Source: Methylocella silvestris
GTDB taxonomy: Bacteria > Pseudomonadota > Alphaproteobacteria > Rhizobiales > Beijerinckiaceae
Assembly: GCF_002891535.1 (NCBI RefSeq)
Contig: NZ_PDZR01000014.1
Coordinates: forward strand, 36,946-100,945
Length of the DNA: 64,000 nucleotides
Direction: 5' to 3'
The notes under the pieces were generated by a model. The model saw only the letters and a list, made by a program, of their open reading frames with translations. It ran no database searches and was not told the origin of the DNA. Shown here one piece after another: positions 48,741-57,049 of the stretch. The position numbers were made by a program, and so were the translations under genes. The first letter of the stretch is position 1. Each line of letters opens with the position of its first letter.

Positions 48741-49391
48741 ATGATCGCCACCGCGATATGCCCTCGGTGCGGCGCGCAAAATGAATTGACGGAATGCAGC
48801 GATTGCGGCTCGCTGGAATTTCGGTTCGGCCCGTTGAGCGATGGCTCCGCGGGGATGATTTGCAAGAAATGCAACATCGGATTTTCAAACTTTTACTGCC
48901 AATCGGGATGCGGGACGCTGATCTCTGCTCACTCCTTGGGAACGCCTATTTCTCGGATCGCACGGAACGTGAAGGCCGGGATCGACGCGCATGAAGGCCG
49001 CGGCAATTGTTTTATCGATACCGAATTGTATGGAGCGGACGCCTTAGATGTAGACATGCTGCGCGCATATCGGGACAAGGTGCTGTTAAAGAATCGCGGT
49101 GGCAGGGCGTTTGTTGCTGCCTATTATAGCGTCGCCCTCCAAATCGTTGTTGCAATACGCAAGTCGAGAATTCTGCGCGCCTTGATATTTTCTTGTCTTA
49201 GCCTTCCGATATCGATGGTCCGGCGCATGTATCCCCACCACAGCTTTATATTTCCGCTCCTCCGCGAAGCTCGCGCGTCGAAGCTCGACGTCTACTGTCA
49301 GGCCCCGATAGTCGATTCCGGCCGCGGAGCAACTCTTGGCACGTGTCCGAAACTTCTCGTAGTAGCCATTTGCTTCATTCCTTGGGCTTGA
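48741..49391 (+). CDS. zinc-ribbon protein with CFI-box motif
   Basis: 216 residues. The first 60 hold paired cysteines typical of zinc ribbons: CPRCGAQNE, CSDCGSLEF, CKKC and CQSGCG. Residues about 92-140 contain CFIDTELYG then LRAYRDKVLLKNRGGRAFVAAYY, close to the CFI-box motif (CFIATAAYG...LRxFRD) seen at the end of many bacterial proteins of unknown role. A hydrophobic stretch follows (about 132-160). The last residues overlap a repeat shared with the phasin 3' end, so the true C-terminus may be altered. No function known. Confidence 0.6.
   Translation: MIATAICPRCGAQNELTECSDCGSLEFRFGPLSDGSAGMICKKCNIGFSNFYCQSGCGTLISAHSLGTPISRIARNVKAGIDAHEGRGNCFIDTELYGADALDVDMLRAYRDKVLLKNRGGRAFVAAYYSVALQIVVAIRKSRILRALIFSCLSLPISMVRRMYPHHSFIFPLLREARASKLDVYCQAPIVDSGRGATLGTCPKLLVVAICFIPWA
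49370..49391. repeat. 22-bp repeat shared with the phasin 3' end (first copy)
   Basis: Identical to 50,654-50,675, with partial similarity on both sides. On the minus strand it spells the last residues KPKE and stop of the phasin, so it looks like a relic of another phasin gene end. Confidence 0.6.
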
Positions 49392-49438
49392 CCATCGACC
49401 CCGAGCGTTGCGTCCTCAGCGTGTGAAGCCGCAGCTTC

Positions 49439-49723
49439 TCATAGCCACTCAAACGGAAGGCCCAAATTCGTGAGGTGTTCGATGAAGCGCTTATCGACTG
49501 GCTTAATGATGCTCTCTTTGTAGCCCACGCCTAATAATCTCCGGGGAGTTTTGCGGCTTTCATCGCCTGCAGGGAGATGGGCCTGCCATTCCTGGTAAGC
49601 CCTGTCGACTCGTTGCCTTAAGTCTTGGTCAAAGCGAATCAACTGTACGGCCGCCTCGCCGCTGGGCTTCGCTGCGTTGAGAGAGAATGGCGCAGAACTG
49701 CGTAGTTTACGTTTCGAGCGCAT
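49439..49723 (-). CDS. small protein of unknown family, intact paralogue
   Basis: 94 residues, basic N-terminus, then VQLIRFDQDLRQRVDRAYQEWQAHL and a C-terminal KPVDKRFIEHLTNLGLPFEWL. A related reading lies at 50,174-50,400 (minus), where the same two blocks are separated by an in-frame stop. A good ribosome site (AAGGGGCGG) precedes ATG 49723. I do not recognise it. Two homologous copies in one island suggest a real gene rather than chance ORF. Confidence 0.55.
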   Translation of the reverse strand: MRSKRKLRSSAPFSLNAAKPSGEAAVQLIRFDQDLRQRVDRAYQEWQAHLPAGDESRKTPRRLLGVGYKESIIKPVDKRFIEHLTNLGLPFEWL

Positions 49724-49780
49724 ACCTACCGCCCCTTATGATGCAGCGTAGATCTAGCGGCCATGTGAGCGCCGCTCGCA

Positions 49781-49933
49781 TCAGACGCTCAGGATCGAGC
49801 TCACCATCCTCCGCCAATCTGACGAGGTGATAGCCAGCACCAGCCGCCCTTCATCGGTCTGCTGAGACCGAGGGACCAGCGCCAAACGGCGCTCAAAGAC
49901 CCATCTCAAAAGGGCAACGGTCTCCGAGTCCAT
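49781..49933 (-). CDS. possible 50-residue protein
   Basis: ATG 49933 follows GGAGG at 7 nt spacing and opens a frame of 50 codons (MDSETVALLRWVFERRL...LAITSSDWRRMVSS) ending at TGA 49,781. GC-rich third positions resemble real genes. Function unknown; it may be a truncated piece of a larger gene. Confidence 0.4.
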   Translation of the reverse strand: MDSETVALLRWVFERRLALVPRSQQTDEGRLVLAITSSDWRRMVSSILSV

Positions 49934-50173
49934 GAGCCGCCTCCGTGCACGGGGCATTTGCTCGACGAAAAACGTTGGAAACCTATCGCGGTTAGTAGGG
50001 CGCGTCTGTCGGATTTCCGACAGATTGGCCGCTTAGTTTTACTTGTGGCTCATCCGGTGGCCGCTGCAGGTGTGCGATCTCAACCAGAGCCACAACAGCC
50101 TTCGGAAGCCGGCTCGATCACCTATCGGCGCGGCCCAACTCCTCGCCGTGCATTCAATAACGCCTACGGCGAT

Positions 50174-50400
50174 TAAGGCATCTCAAAGGGAATGCCGGTT
50201 TTCGTGAGGTGGTCAATGAAGCGACGATCAACCAATTTGGCGATCGCCTTTTGGGATCTCGGCCCCTCGATACATTGCCGCTGCTAAATCTCTTTCACGT
50301 CGTGCGTGGCCAGCTGCGCCTTCCAAGCCTCAAAGGCCTCGTCGATTTTATTTTCGAGACGCGCGTCAAATCGAATCCATTGCACGGCTATCCCCCACCA
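50174..50400 (-). pseudogene. second paralogue of the small unknown protein, internal stop
   Basis: Minus-strand reading gives IAVQWIRFDARLENKIDEAFEAW...HDVKEI, a TAG stop, then QRQCIEGPRSQKAIAKLV and DRRFIDHLTKTGIPFEMP. Both halves are in the same frame and align with the protein at 49,439-49,723. It is therefore probably inactivated by one nonsense codon. Its 5' end runs into the SRAP fragment. Confidence 0.55.
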
Positions 50401-50429
50401 TCGAAGCCCAGGGATATATTTTCGGCCGC

Positions 50430-50654
50430 ATGAGTTTTTCAAGCCAAAGTCGCCATCGCTTTTCTCTCTCTTCGCCACGATCCTCAGCGCCTGGCTGGGC
50501 AAAGGCCGCTGCAGCGCCAGCGCCTCGGCCAGCGGCGCCCACAGCCAGGCGTCCCATTCTTCGGGCGTCGTCAGCAGCACCGGCATCGCCTTGGCGTGGA
50601 TCGGCCCTATGGCGTCGTTGGCCTCCGTTGTCAGAAAGAGAACGGGAAGCCGAT
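50430..50654 (-). pseudogene. SRAP (YedK/HMCES-type) C-terminal fragment
   Basis: Minus-strand frame RLPVLFLTTEAND, IGPIHAKAMPVLLTTPEEWDAWL and LPSQALRIVAKREKSDGD matches the C-terminal third of SOS-response-associated peptidases that crosslink to abasic sites. The catalytic N-terminal Cys half is absent; the fragment abuts the phasin stop region at 50,655. Confidence 0.7.
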
Positions 50655-50658
50655 TGCT

Positions 50659-50991
50659 TCATTCCTTGGGCTTGAGCATCGCCCCTTCAATTGGCCTCAA
50701 GGCCGCCTTGGCGACATTGGAATAGAGCGCTCCAATCTTCATTGCCTCGGCGAGGGATCGCCCAAAAACCGTCTTGGCATATTCGGACTGGATCTGAAAG
50801 ACGCTGTTGAGCGACTTGGCTTCGAGCAGGCTCCCGATGAAATCACGACGATTGTCCAGTGACTTTTTCGAATAGTCGGTAACTTCGGCGACTATCGCGA
50901 GGAGGCTCTCATTTAAGATGACATTTGGGGCGCCAACCGTTGCAAGTTTATTTTGTACAGCTTTGATTGTATTATCAAAAGTATCGGACAT
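50659..50991 (-). CDS. phasin family protein
   Basis: 110-residue, mostly helical protein: NKLATVGAPNVILNESLLAIVAEVTDYSKKSLDNRRDF and FQIQSEYAKTVFGRSLAEAMKIG are typical of Phasin_2 proteins, which coat polyhydroxybutyrate granules. It is shorter at the N-terminus than some. The coding region is apparently intact, from ATG 50991 to TAG-type stop at 50,659. Its upstream region is unusually AT-rich. Neighbouring DNA is rearranged. Confidence 0.8.
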   Translation of the reverse strand: MSDTFDNTIKAVQNKLATVGAPNVILNESLLAIVAEVTDYSKKSLDNRRDFIGSLLEAKSLNSVFQIQSEYAKTVFGRSLAEAMKIGALYSNVAKAALRPIEGAMLKPKE

Positions 50992-51610
50992 TTAAGCTCC
51001 ATTGTTGTTTATTGCGACCGCAGACGCAGCACTATTCATTAAAGCGCAGTATTAAGTGCGCTTACGTTGTGATATTTTTGTGCTTATTTAGCGTATTAAT
51101 ATCGTATATTGTTAGTTTTTATTTCAACGATAGATTGCATATAGGAATTTAATATAGGCACGTCAAGGTTATAATAAATTGTCGCAAGCCAAATGGAGTT
51201 ATTCTGTTTAAGCTTAGGCTCTAGAGAGGCAGCTTGGCCCGCATGCTTCTTAAGTATTAGATGCAGGGTCAATAAAATCGCTCCGGTAAGTTTCTGCTGG
51301 CGCTTGGCGTTGCATGAGTTTTTCAGGCCAGTCGGTCTCGACTGGCCGCCGCCGCCGGACCTGCCGACCGAAGGACAGCGCCGCCTGCGCGTCGTCGACG
51401 GCGGCAAGAAAGCAGCCTGACGGCGGCTTCTAAAGCGCTGAGACGCCCTCTACCAGCTCGCCCGACGCTGCTGTCAGGCCGTGTTGACCGTCAAGCTGTG
51501 GAGGAACTTATGATCGAAGTCTTTGTTTGAACCGCAGTCTAAAATGACCGCTAACGAATGTTGCAACTATGGCGGCCGGTTACGCTCTGGTTCTTGGAGG
51601 AGGCGGCGTC
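50992..51610. other. 619-bp AT-rich non-coding stretch
   Basis: About 50,992-51,260 has the lowest GC content in the window, with long A/T runs. No gene supported; a frame ending ...VVDGGKKAA at 51,420 may be the tail of a lost gene. The GCATGAGTTTTTCA sequence at 51,313 also occurs at about 50,429, suggesting a rearrangement point. Confidence 0.4.
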
Positions 51611-51856
51611 ATGAAGTTGATGATCGGATTGTCAATCGCGCTTCTGGCGTGGTCACAAATCGCAGCCGCCCAAAATACGAATCCCACCGGCCAGAGCAAG
51701 AACGACGCGGGCGCCGGAGAGAAGGCAAACACGGAAGGCGCGAATTCGAGCACGGGCGCCGCAGCGGGTCAAGACGGCTTGCCCTCTGCGATCCCGCCAG
51801 GCGCCAACAAGCCGTCCGGACAGATCGACAAAGGCAAGGGAACGGACGCCCGTTGA
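51611..51856 (+). CDS. small secreted hydrophilic protein
   Basis: 81 residues: signal peptide (MKLMIGLSIALLAWSQIAAA, cleavage near residue 20) then a Gly/Asn/Ala/Lys-rich mature part without cysteines. ATG 51611 follows GGAGGAGG. No family recognised; proteins like this are often predicted in Rhizobiales without function. Convergent with the ligase gene, 80 bp away. Confidence 0.6.
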   Translation: MKLMIGLSIALLAWSQIAAAQNTNPTGQSKNDAGAGEKANTEGANSSTGAAAGQDGLPSAIPPGANKPSGQIDKGKGTDAR

Positions 51857-51936
51857 GGGTACACTTTGCCTTCGTCGATAACTGCGGAAACTGTTTAGAG
51901 CAAGTTCGGGTTGCCGCGGATCGCAGTCTCGCCGCT

Positions 51937-52899
51937 CTATTCGACGATGCCGCGAAAGCTGGCATGGCGCAGTTCACCGCCTGCCGACAGACCGCGGAAA
52001 TCAATTTCAACCACAAGATCCGGCTTCGTCCAAAGGGCGCCCGCAACCTTGAGCTTTGGGACCGCGCAGCGCGGGGACCTGATGGCGTCAAGCCTGTCAC
52101 GCAGGACCTTCGCGACTCGCTCGCTGAAACCCGTGCCCACCGCCCCCATGTAGCGCAAGGTCCCGTCTTCGCGCCGGGCGACTTTGATGTTCGCCAGCGG
52201 CGCGCGGACCGCGCCGGACGACGGCTGATAGCCGATCACGACGAATTCCTCCGTCTGCACGCACTTCGTCTTTAGCCAATCCTTGCTGCGGCCGGATCGG
52301 TAAGGCTTGTCGAGGCGCTTCGAGACGATCCCTTCGAGCTCATGCTCGCAGGCGACCCTGAAGAAATCGGCGCCGGTTCCGGCATATTCCTGACTGAGCA
52401 GCAGTGGCGGTTTTTTCTTGATAAGGCCGGCCAAGGCCGCGCGGCGCTCCTCTAGCGGACGCGCCCGCCAGTCTTCGCCATCCAGAAAAAGCAGGTCGAA
52501 CGCGTAGAGCACGGCTCGCTGCCCGCCGCCTGTTGCCAATTCGGCCTGCAGCTCCGCGAAGCTCGATCCGCCCTTCTCATCCAGCACGGTCGCTTCGCCA
52601 TCAATAACGGCCGATCGAACTTTCAGCTTGCCGAGCGCCTCGGCGATCGTCGGAAAGCGCGCCGTCCAATCATAGCCATTGCGCGTGCGAACGATGACGG
52701 CGCCCCGCTCGACGTAAACGGAGATCCGGTAACCGTCCCATTTGATCTCATGAATCCAGTCGGCGCCGACCGGCGGCCTGGCGACCAGCGTCGGCAGGCA
52801 GGGCGCGATCCAGCCCGGCAGCGGGCGGTCTCCACGGCAAAGCGAGTCCGCGAAGCCTTCACAACTGCGAATAGGCTTGCCGCCGGCGTGACGAATCAC
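51937..52899 (-). CDS. ATP-dependent DNA ligase (LigD-type ligase domain only)
   Basis: About 320 residues if GTG 52899 is the start. Nucleotidyltransferase domain with adenylated lysine in HEIKWDGYRIS, DGEATVLDE, AFDLLFLDGEDW, EGIVSKRLDKPY and WLKTKC, then an OB fold ending VVEIDFRGLSAGGELRHASF. It lacks the polymerase and phosphoesterase domains of full LigD, so it is a stand-alone NHEJ-type ligase or a truncated LigD. No Ku gene lies in the window. The N-terminus is uncertain. Divergent from the methylase, 36 bp apart. Confidence 0.8.
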   Translation of the reverse strand: MIRHAGGKPIRSCEGFADSLCRGDRPLPGWIAPCLPTLVARPPVGADWIHEIKWDGYRISVYVERGAVIVRTRNGYDWTARFPTIAEALGKLKVRSAVIDGEATVLDEKGGSSFAELQAELATGGGQRAVLYAFDLLFLDGEDWRARPLEERRAALAGLIKKKPPLLLSQEYAGTGADFFRVACEHELEGIVSKRLDKPYRSGRSKDWLKTKCVQTEEFVVIGYQPSSGAVRAPLANIKVARREDGTLRYMGAVGTGFSERVAKVLRDRLDAIRSPRCAVPKLKVAGALWTKPDLVVEIDFRGLSAGGELRHASFRGIVE

Positions 52900-52935
52900 G
52901 CGCGGCGACCATGCCCGCGCGCAGGTTTCCAAATT

Positions 52936-53769
52936 ATGGATTTTTCGGATTTTCGCCGCGTCGAGCCGACGCGGCCGGCCGCCGCCTATATCGGCGGCAA
53001 GAAGCAGCTCGCCGCCGCGCTCGTCGCCCGGATCGAATCTGCGCCGCACAAGACTTATGCCGAGCCCTTCGTCGGCATGGGCGGCGTCTTCCTGCGCCGG
53101 CGTTTCGCTCCGCCCGCCGAGGTCATCAATGATCTTTCCGGCGACGTCGCGACCTTTTTCCGCATCCTGCAGCGCCACTATGCGCCGTTCATGGACATGC
53201 TGAAATTTCAGCTGACCAGCCGGCGGGAGTTCGAACGCCTGGTCGCGACAGATGTCCGCACCTTGACCGACCTCGAGCGGGCGGCCCGATTCCTCTATCT
53301 CCAGCGCACGGCCTTTGGCGGCAAGGTCGCTGGCCGCAACTTCGGCGTCTCGCCCGGAACGCCAGGTCGATTCGACGTGACGAAGCTGGCCGAGATCCTG
53401 ACCGCGCTTAGCGAGCGCCTCGGCGGCGTCGTGATCGAAAACTTGCCCTATGGCGATTTCATCACGCGCTATGATCGGCCGGAGACGCTGTTTTATCTCG
53501 ATCCGCCCTATTTCGGGACTGAGGATTTTTACGGCGCGGACGCCTTCACGAAAGCCGATTTTCGCCGCCTCGCCGACCAGCTCGCGGCGATCGCCGGTGG
53601 CTTTATCCTTTCGATCAACGACGCGCCGGAGGCGCGCCATCTTCGCAGCCTTCAAGAGGCGATCGGCATCACTCATACGGCGAGCGAGGGAGACGCAAGG
53701 AAGGCGTCGGAGCTTGTCGTTTCAAGGATCCGAACGCGACGCCGTCGGCCTTCGATTTTTTTTGATTAA
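52936..53769 (+). CDS. D12-class DNA N6-adenine methyltransferase
   Basis: 277 residues. AdoMet motif YIGGKKQLAAAL near the N-terminus, FVGMGGVFLRR and the catalytic DPPYFGTEDF (about 192) are in the order seen in Dam/phage-type methylases. It would methylate adenine in a short palindrome. No restriction gene is nearby, so it is an orphan enzyme, either phage-like self-protection or an element marker. ATG 52936 gives a clean N-terminus. It shares a 36-bp promoter region with the ligase. Confidence 0.85.
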   Translation: MDFSDFRRVEPTRPAAAYIGGKKQLAAALVARIESAPHKTYAEPFVGMGGVFLRRRFAPPAEVINDLSGDVATFFRILQRHYAPFMDMLKFQLTSRREFERLVATDVRTLTDLERAARFLYLQRTAFGGKVAGRNFGVSPGTPGRFDVTKLAEILTALSERLGGVVIENLPYGDFITRYDRPETLFYLDPPYFGTEDFYGADAFTKADFRRLADQLAAIAGGFILSINDAPEARHLRSLQEAIGITHTASEGDARKASELVVSRIRTRRRRPSIFFD

Positions 53770-54143
53770 GCTTCTGAGATCCAGACTGAACTGCGGCCGC
53801 GCGCGGAGCTACATTTAAGCGACCGAAGTCAATCGCAATCGCACCCGGCAAGCTTGGGCCGAGAGCCGACCGGCAGCTTCGGGCGGAGAATTTCCGAAAG
53901 CCCACATGCTGGATGCCGCGCGACTAACACTCAGGCCCACCGATCGCTGTCGCACCGGCAAATAGATGTATAAGCTCCGCTGTCAAATTGCTGCGGTCGC
54001 TCAATCGCAATAGGCCTATGCATTGCGAGGACGCGTGGATTAAGCGATTGGCGAATTTTGCGAAATCGCGCCAGAACCTGTGCATATGTGGGAAAACCCA
54101 TTTTGCATTTGCGAAATCTTTTCAACCGTCTTTAGATTCGGAA
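53770..54143. other. 374-bp non-coding stretch before repeat copy 2
   Basis: No gene supported. The DNA immediately before the repeat differs completely from that before copy 1, so 54,144 is a sharp left border. Confidence 0.4.
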
Positions 54144-54193
54144 GGTCGGATCGAGATGATTCGCAGCGCGCCACCCGCACGGAGGCCGACGAT

Positions 54194-54265
54194 AAAAAAG
54201 AGCCGCACAACCCCTGGCAGGGTAAATGCGACTCTGTGGGTTTGACCCCGCGCTCGGCTAGGAGC
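54194..54265 (-). ncRNA. predicted small RNA, copy 2
   Basis: Same sequence as the 42,242-42,313 candidate: predicted promoter at 54,300-54,272, hairpins and a terminal stem (54,234-54,200) followed by six T on the minus strand. Confidence 0.5.
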
Positions 54266-54271
54266 GGGACA

Positions 54272-54300
54272 ATCCTACCCAGCGACTCACTTTCAGTCAA
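54272..54300 (-). promoter_or_regulatory. predicted promoter of the small RNA, copy 2
   Basis: TTGACT, 17 bp, TAGGAT on the minus strand, identical to copy 1. Confidence 0.5.
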
Positions 54301-54349
54301 AGACTGTTTGGGGCGCTGGATCGTTGATCAAGACGAGAAAGGATTGTCC

Positions 54350-54589
54350 ATGGCTCAATCGAGCGATGGCGTTAGCGCGCGACATGCTGGCATTCAGCAT
54401 TTTCCTCAAACCGGATTTGTTCGCCTCAACTCTGTCCTGGCGCCGATCGGACCAATTCCCATAGGCCGGTCGACATGGTGGGCCGGCGTCAAAAGCGGCC
54501 GGTTTCCCAAACCTGTCAAGCTCGGCCCGCGCACGACGGTTTGGCGCGTCGAAGACATAAGGGCGCTGATCGACAAGGGCGTCTCATAG
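54350..54589 (+). CDS. AlpA-family DNA-binding protein (excisionase-like), copy 2
   Basis: 79 residues, identical to the copy 1 protein: AlpA-type winged helix with WWAGVKSGRFPKP and VWRVEDIRALID. It is the first gene of a three-gene series with the HTH/zinc-ribbon gene (3 bp later) and an integrase. This context makes a role as excisionase or integrase regulator likely. Confidence 0.83.
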   Translation: MAQSSDGVSARHAGIQHFPQTGFVRLNSVLAPIGPIPIGRSTWWAGVKSGRFPKPVKLGPRTTVWRVEDIRALIDKGVS

Positions 54590-54592
54590 CGG

Positions 54593-55090
54593 ATGCCCAA
54601 CCGTCGCATCGACTCGCGGCGCATAAAAATCCATCGGAACTATACGGTTGAAGAAGCGGCCAAAACACTTGGCGTACATAAGAACACCGTGCGTTCGTGG
54701 ATACGGCAGGGCCTGCCGACTTTGGATGAGCGCCGTCCAACCTTGCTTCTTGGAAAGGACATACGCGCCTTTCTCGACGCCAAAAAAGCGACGCGCAAGC
54801 GCCGCCTTTTACCGGGTCAGTTCTATTGCCTGAAATGTCGCGCGCCGCGAGCGCCCTATGCCGGAGTTGCGGATTATATCGCGTCGTCTGCAACGGGCGG
54901 GAACCTTGTTGGCTTATGTCCACAGTGCGAAAAAATCATGAACCGACGTACGTCGCTTACCAAATTGGAGGAGGCGAAAGGAGCCTTGGACGTGACGTTT
55001 AAGACACCATCGGCGGCGTATAGGCGAGAGGATCCCCCTCCGTCTGAATTGTGCCTTCAAATAGGAAGCAACGCTGATGGCGAAATCTAA
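54593..55090 (+). CDS. HTH plus zinc-ribbon protein, copy 2
   Basis: 165 residues: N-terminal helix-turn-helix (about 17-37) and C-x-x-C pairs CLKC (about 80) and CPQC (about 113). The stop overlaps the integrase ATG by 14 bp, so the two are translated together. The N-terminal 84 residues are identical to copy 1, the rest differ at several sites. Likely a DNA-binding helper of the recombinase; I know no named family. Confidence 0.78.
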   Translation: MPNRRIDSRRIKIHRNYTVEEAAKTLGVHKNTVRSWIRQGLPTLDERRPTLLLGKDIRAFLDAKKATRKRRLLPGQFYCLKCRAPRAPYAGVADYIASSATGGNLVGLCPQCEKIMNRRTSLTKLEEAKGALDVTFKTPSAAYRREDPPPSELCLQIGSNADGEI

Positions 55091-56168
55091 CGCATCAAAC
55101 GAACGCATCAAACGCGAATATTTCGCCTTTCTCAAAGACGCCAAAGGCCGCAGCGAAGCGTCGCTCGACGGCGTCGCCAAAGCTCTGGACCGCTTCGAAA
55201 CTTACACCCGGCGCCGCGACTTCAAAGCCTTTCACATCGAACAGGCAAAGGGATTCAAGACACATCTTAACGAGCAGACGAACGTGCAGACAGGCGCGCG
55301 ATTGAGCGCCGCCACTCTTTATTCGACGCTCGGCGCCTTGAAGGCGTTCTTCCAATGGCTGGCAGGACGGCCCGGCTGCAAGTCGCGGATCAGCTATGCG
55401 GACGCGGAATATTTCAACCTATCCGAAAAGGAGGCGCGGGTGGCGACAGCGCATCGCGAGAAGAATGCGCCGACCATCGAGCAAATCCGTCACGTCCTCA
55501 GCGTGATGCCAGCGCAAACCGATCTTCAAAAACGAGATCGCGCGCTTATCGCCTTTACCCTGCTTACCGGCGCACGCGATGGCGCCGTCGCCTCCTTCAA
55601 GCTGAAGCATATCGACGTCAATGCTGGAAAAGTCTCGCAGGACGCCCGCGAGGTCAACACAAAGCGCAGCAAGACGTTCACGACGTTCTTCTTCCCGGTC
55701 GGGAGCGATATTCGCGAGATCGTCCTCGAATGGATCGATTTTCTCCGAAAGGACAGACTATGGGGCAATGACGATCCCCTGTTTCCTGCGACGGAGGTCG
55801 ACCTTGGCCCCGACCAGCGTTTTTTGGCGGTCGGTCTCTCCCGCAAGCACTGGAGCAACGCCACGGCTATCCGCAAAATCTTCAAAGAGGCGTTCGCCAC
55901 CGCCGGATTGCCCTATGCCAACCCGCACAGCTTTCGCAGCACACTGGCGCAACTCGCCTATGAGCTGCGCCTCGGCCCGGAGGAATTTAAGGTCTGGAGC
56001 CAAAATCTCGGCCATGAAAGCGTTTTGACGACCTTCTCCAGCTATGGAACGGTGTCGTCCCATCGCCAGTCCGAAATCATGCGCGGGTTGGCGATGCCGA
56101 TCCAATCCAGCGGCAATGCCGAAATCGGGCGCAAGATCGCCGAATTGGCCTCCCAGCTCCAAACGTGA
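55077..56168 (+). CDS. tyrosine recombinase of the repeat module
   Basis: 363 residues. SAM-like N-terminal core-binding domain (about 1-115), catalytic domain (about 130-345) with Arg in TGARDGAV (about 168), Lys in NTKRSKTF (about 200), HSFR (about 283), His in NLGHESVLTT (about 310) and Tyr in FSSYG (about 320). All catalytic residues are present. It is not similar to the tRNA-adjacent integrase, so it belongs to a different element. Attachment sites are not evident. Confidence 0.9.
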   Translation: MAKSNASNERIKREYFAFLKDAKGRSEASLDGVAKALDRFETYTRRRDFKAFHIEQAKGFKTHLNEQTNVQTGARLSAATLYSTLGALKAFFQWLAGRPGCKSRISYADAEYFNLSEKEARVATAHREKNAPTIEQIRHVLSVMPAQTDLQKRDRALIAFTLLTGARDGAVASFKLKHIDVNAGKVSQDAREVNTKRSKTFTTFFFPVGSDIREIVLEWIDFLRKDRLWGNDDPLFPATEVDLGPDQRFLAVGLSRKHWSNATAIRKIFKEAFATAGLPYANPHSFRSTLAQLAYELRLGPEEFKVWSQNLGHESVLTTFSSYGTVSSHRQSEIMRGLAMPIQSSGNAEIGRKIAELASQLQT

Positions 56169-56307
56169 TCGCTTCAAATTGAAACTTGAACAAGAGCTCC
56201 CCGCCTAGCTAAGGTTCGAACTCGTGCCGCGCCGATTCCTGCCTTATGCGTCACGCTGGGACATCGCCCATGAACCGAAATTCGCTTGGGGGTGGCGCCG
56301 GGACCTA

Positions 56308-56940
56308 TCAGGGCTTCACGAACCGATAGGCGAAGCGATCGGTTTGGCCCTTGATCGACGGATCGAACACCTTGATCGAGTGCGGATCGTCCTTGCTCGC
56401 GAGCATGGCGCCTACCGCGTCCAGCACGAAGCCGGCCGCCTCCACCTCCTCGCGCACGGATGCAGGCTCGATCCGATGCAGCGACTGGGCGTCGCTCGTG
56501 CCCGCCCCGACCGCGGCGGCGTGGTCGATGATGACGTAGAACCCACCGGGCTTCAGCCGCTCGAAGACAGCTCGATTGAAGTCGGCTGCCGTCGCGCCCC
56601 TGGCCTGGATCAGCGCGGTGTGGAGATCATGGTAGAACAGGTGCAGCCACAGGACATTTGCCGGTTGCGTGACCTCCGGCATCGCCACGAGGTCCGCCGA
56701 GACGACTTCGACGTTTTCTCGGCCCGGCTCCTTCGCAAGCGTCCGCATGCTGCCGACCGGATCGTTCTTGAAGTGGGCGACTTCGGCCGGCACGAAGCTG
56801 TAGACCCGTCCTTCGGGGCCCACGATGTCGGAGAAGAGACGAGTCCAGTCGCCTTCGCCTGGGTAAACGTCGATGACGGTGGACCCCGCATCGACGCGTG
56901 CGAACCGGATCAACTCGGATAGCTTGGATTGGTCGTACAT
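56308..56940 (-). CDS. class I SAM-dependent methyltransferase
   Basis: 210 residues. The AdoMet site appears as VIDVYPGEGDWTRLFSDIVG (about 22-41), a slightly unusual motif I with Y-P-G-E-G, followed by VVSADL and the post-motif LKPGGFYVIIDHA (about 130). ATG 56940 has a near-perfect AAGGAG site. It resembles predicted methyltransferases of small, possibly exported substrates, but no signal peptide is visible. Lies ahead of the FMN reductase-SnoaL genes in the same direction. Confidence 0.83.
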   Translation of the reverse strand: MYDQSKLSELIRFARVDAGSTVIDVYPGEGDWTRLFSDIVGPEGRVYSFVPAEVAHFKNDPVGSMRTLAKEPGRENVEVVSADLVAMPEVTQPANVLWLHLFYHDLHTALIQARGATAADFNRAVFERLKPGGFYVIIDHAAAVGAGTSDAQSLHRIEPASVREEVEAAGFVLDAVGAMLASKDDPHSIKVFDPSIKGQTDRFAYRFVKP

Positions 56941-57049
56941 CGAGATCTCCTTTACGGTTGGGCATTCGACGAACGCGCGGCATGCGAGGGGGCGATGCAT
57001 GGCTAATCTACCGTCTACCTCCCGACCCGATGGCCGCAGATGGCCAGCG

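Larger units (their letters stand above)
54144..55078 (+). repeat. integrase-module repeat, copy 2 (complete)
   Basis: Second copy of 42,192-43,126; 699 bp identical, then about 90 percent identity up to the integrase start. Confidence 0.92.

Noticed and set aside
51937..53676. A 579-codon open frame on the minus strand covering both the ligase and the methylase region
   Set aside because: Only its last 320 codons match a ligase; the rest is antisense to the DPPY methylase gene, which has clear motifs.
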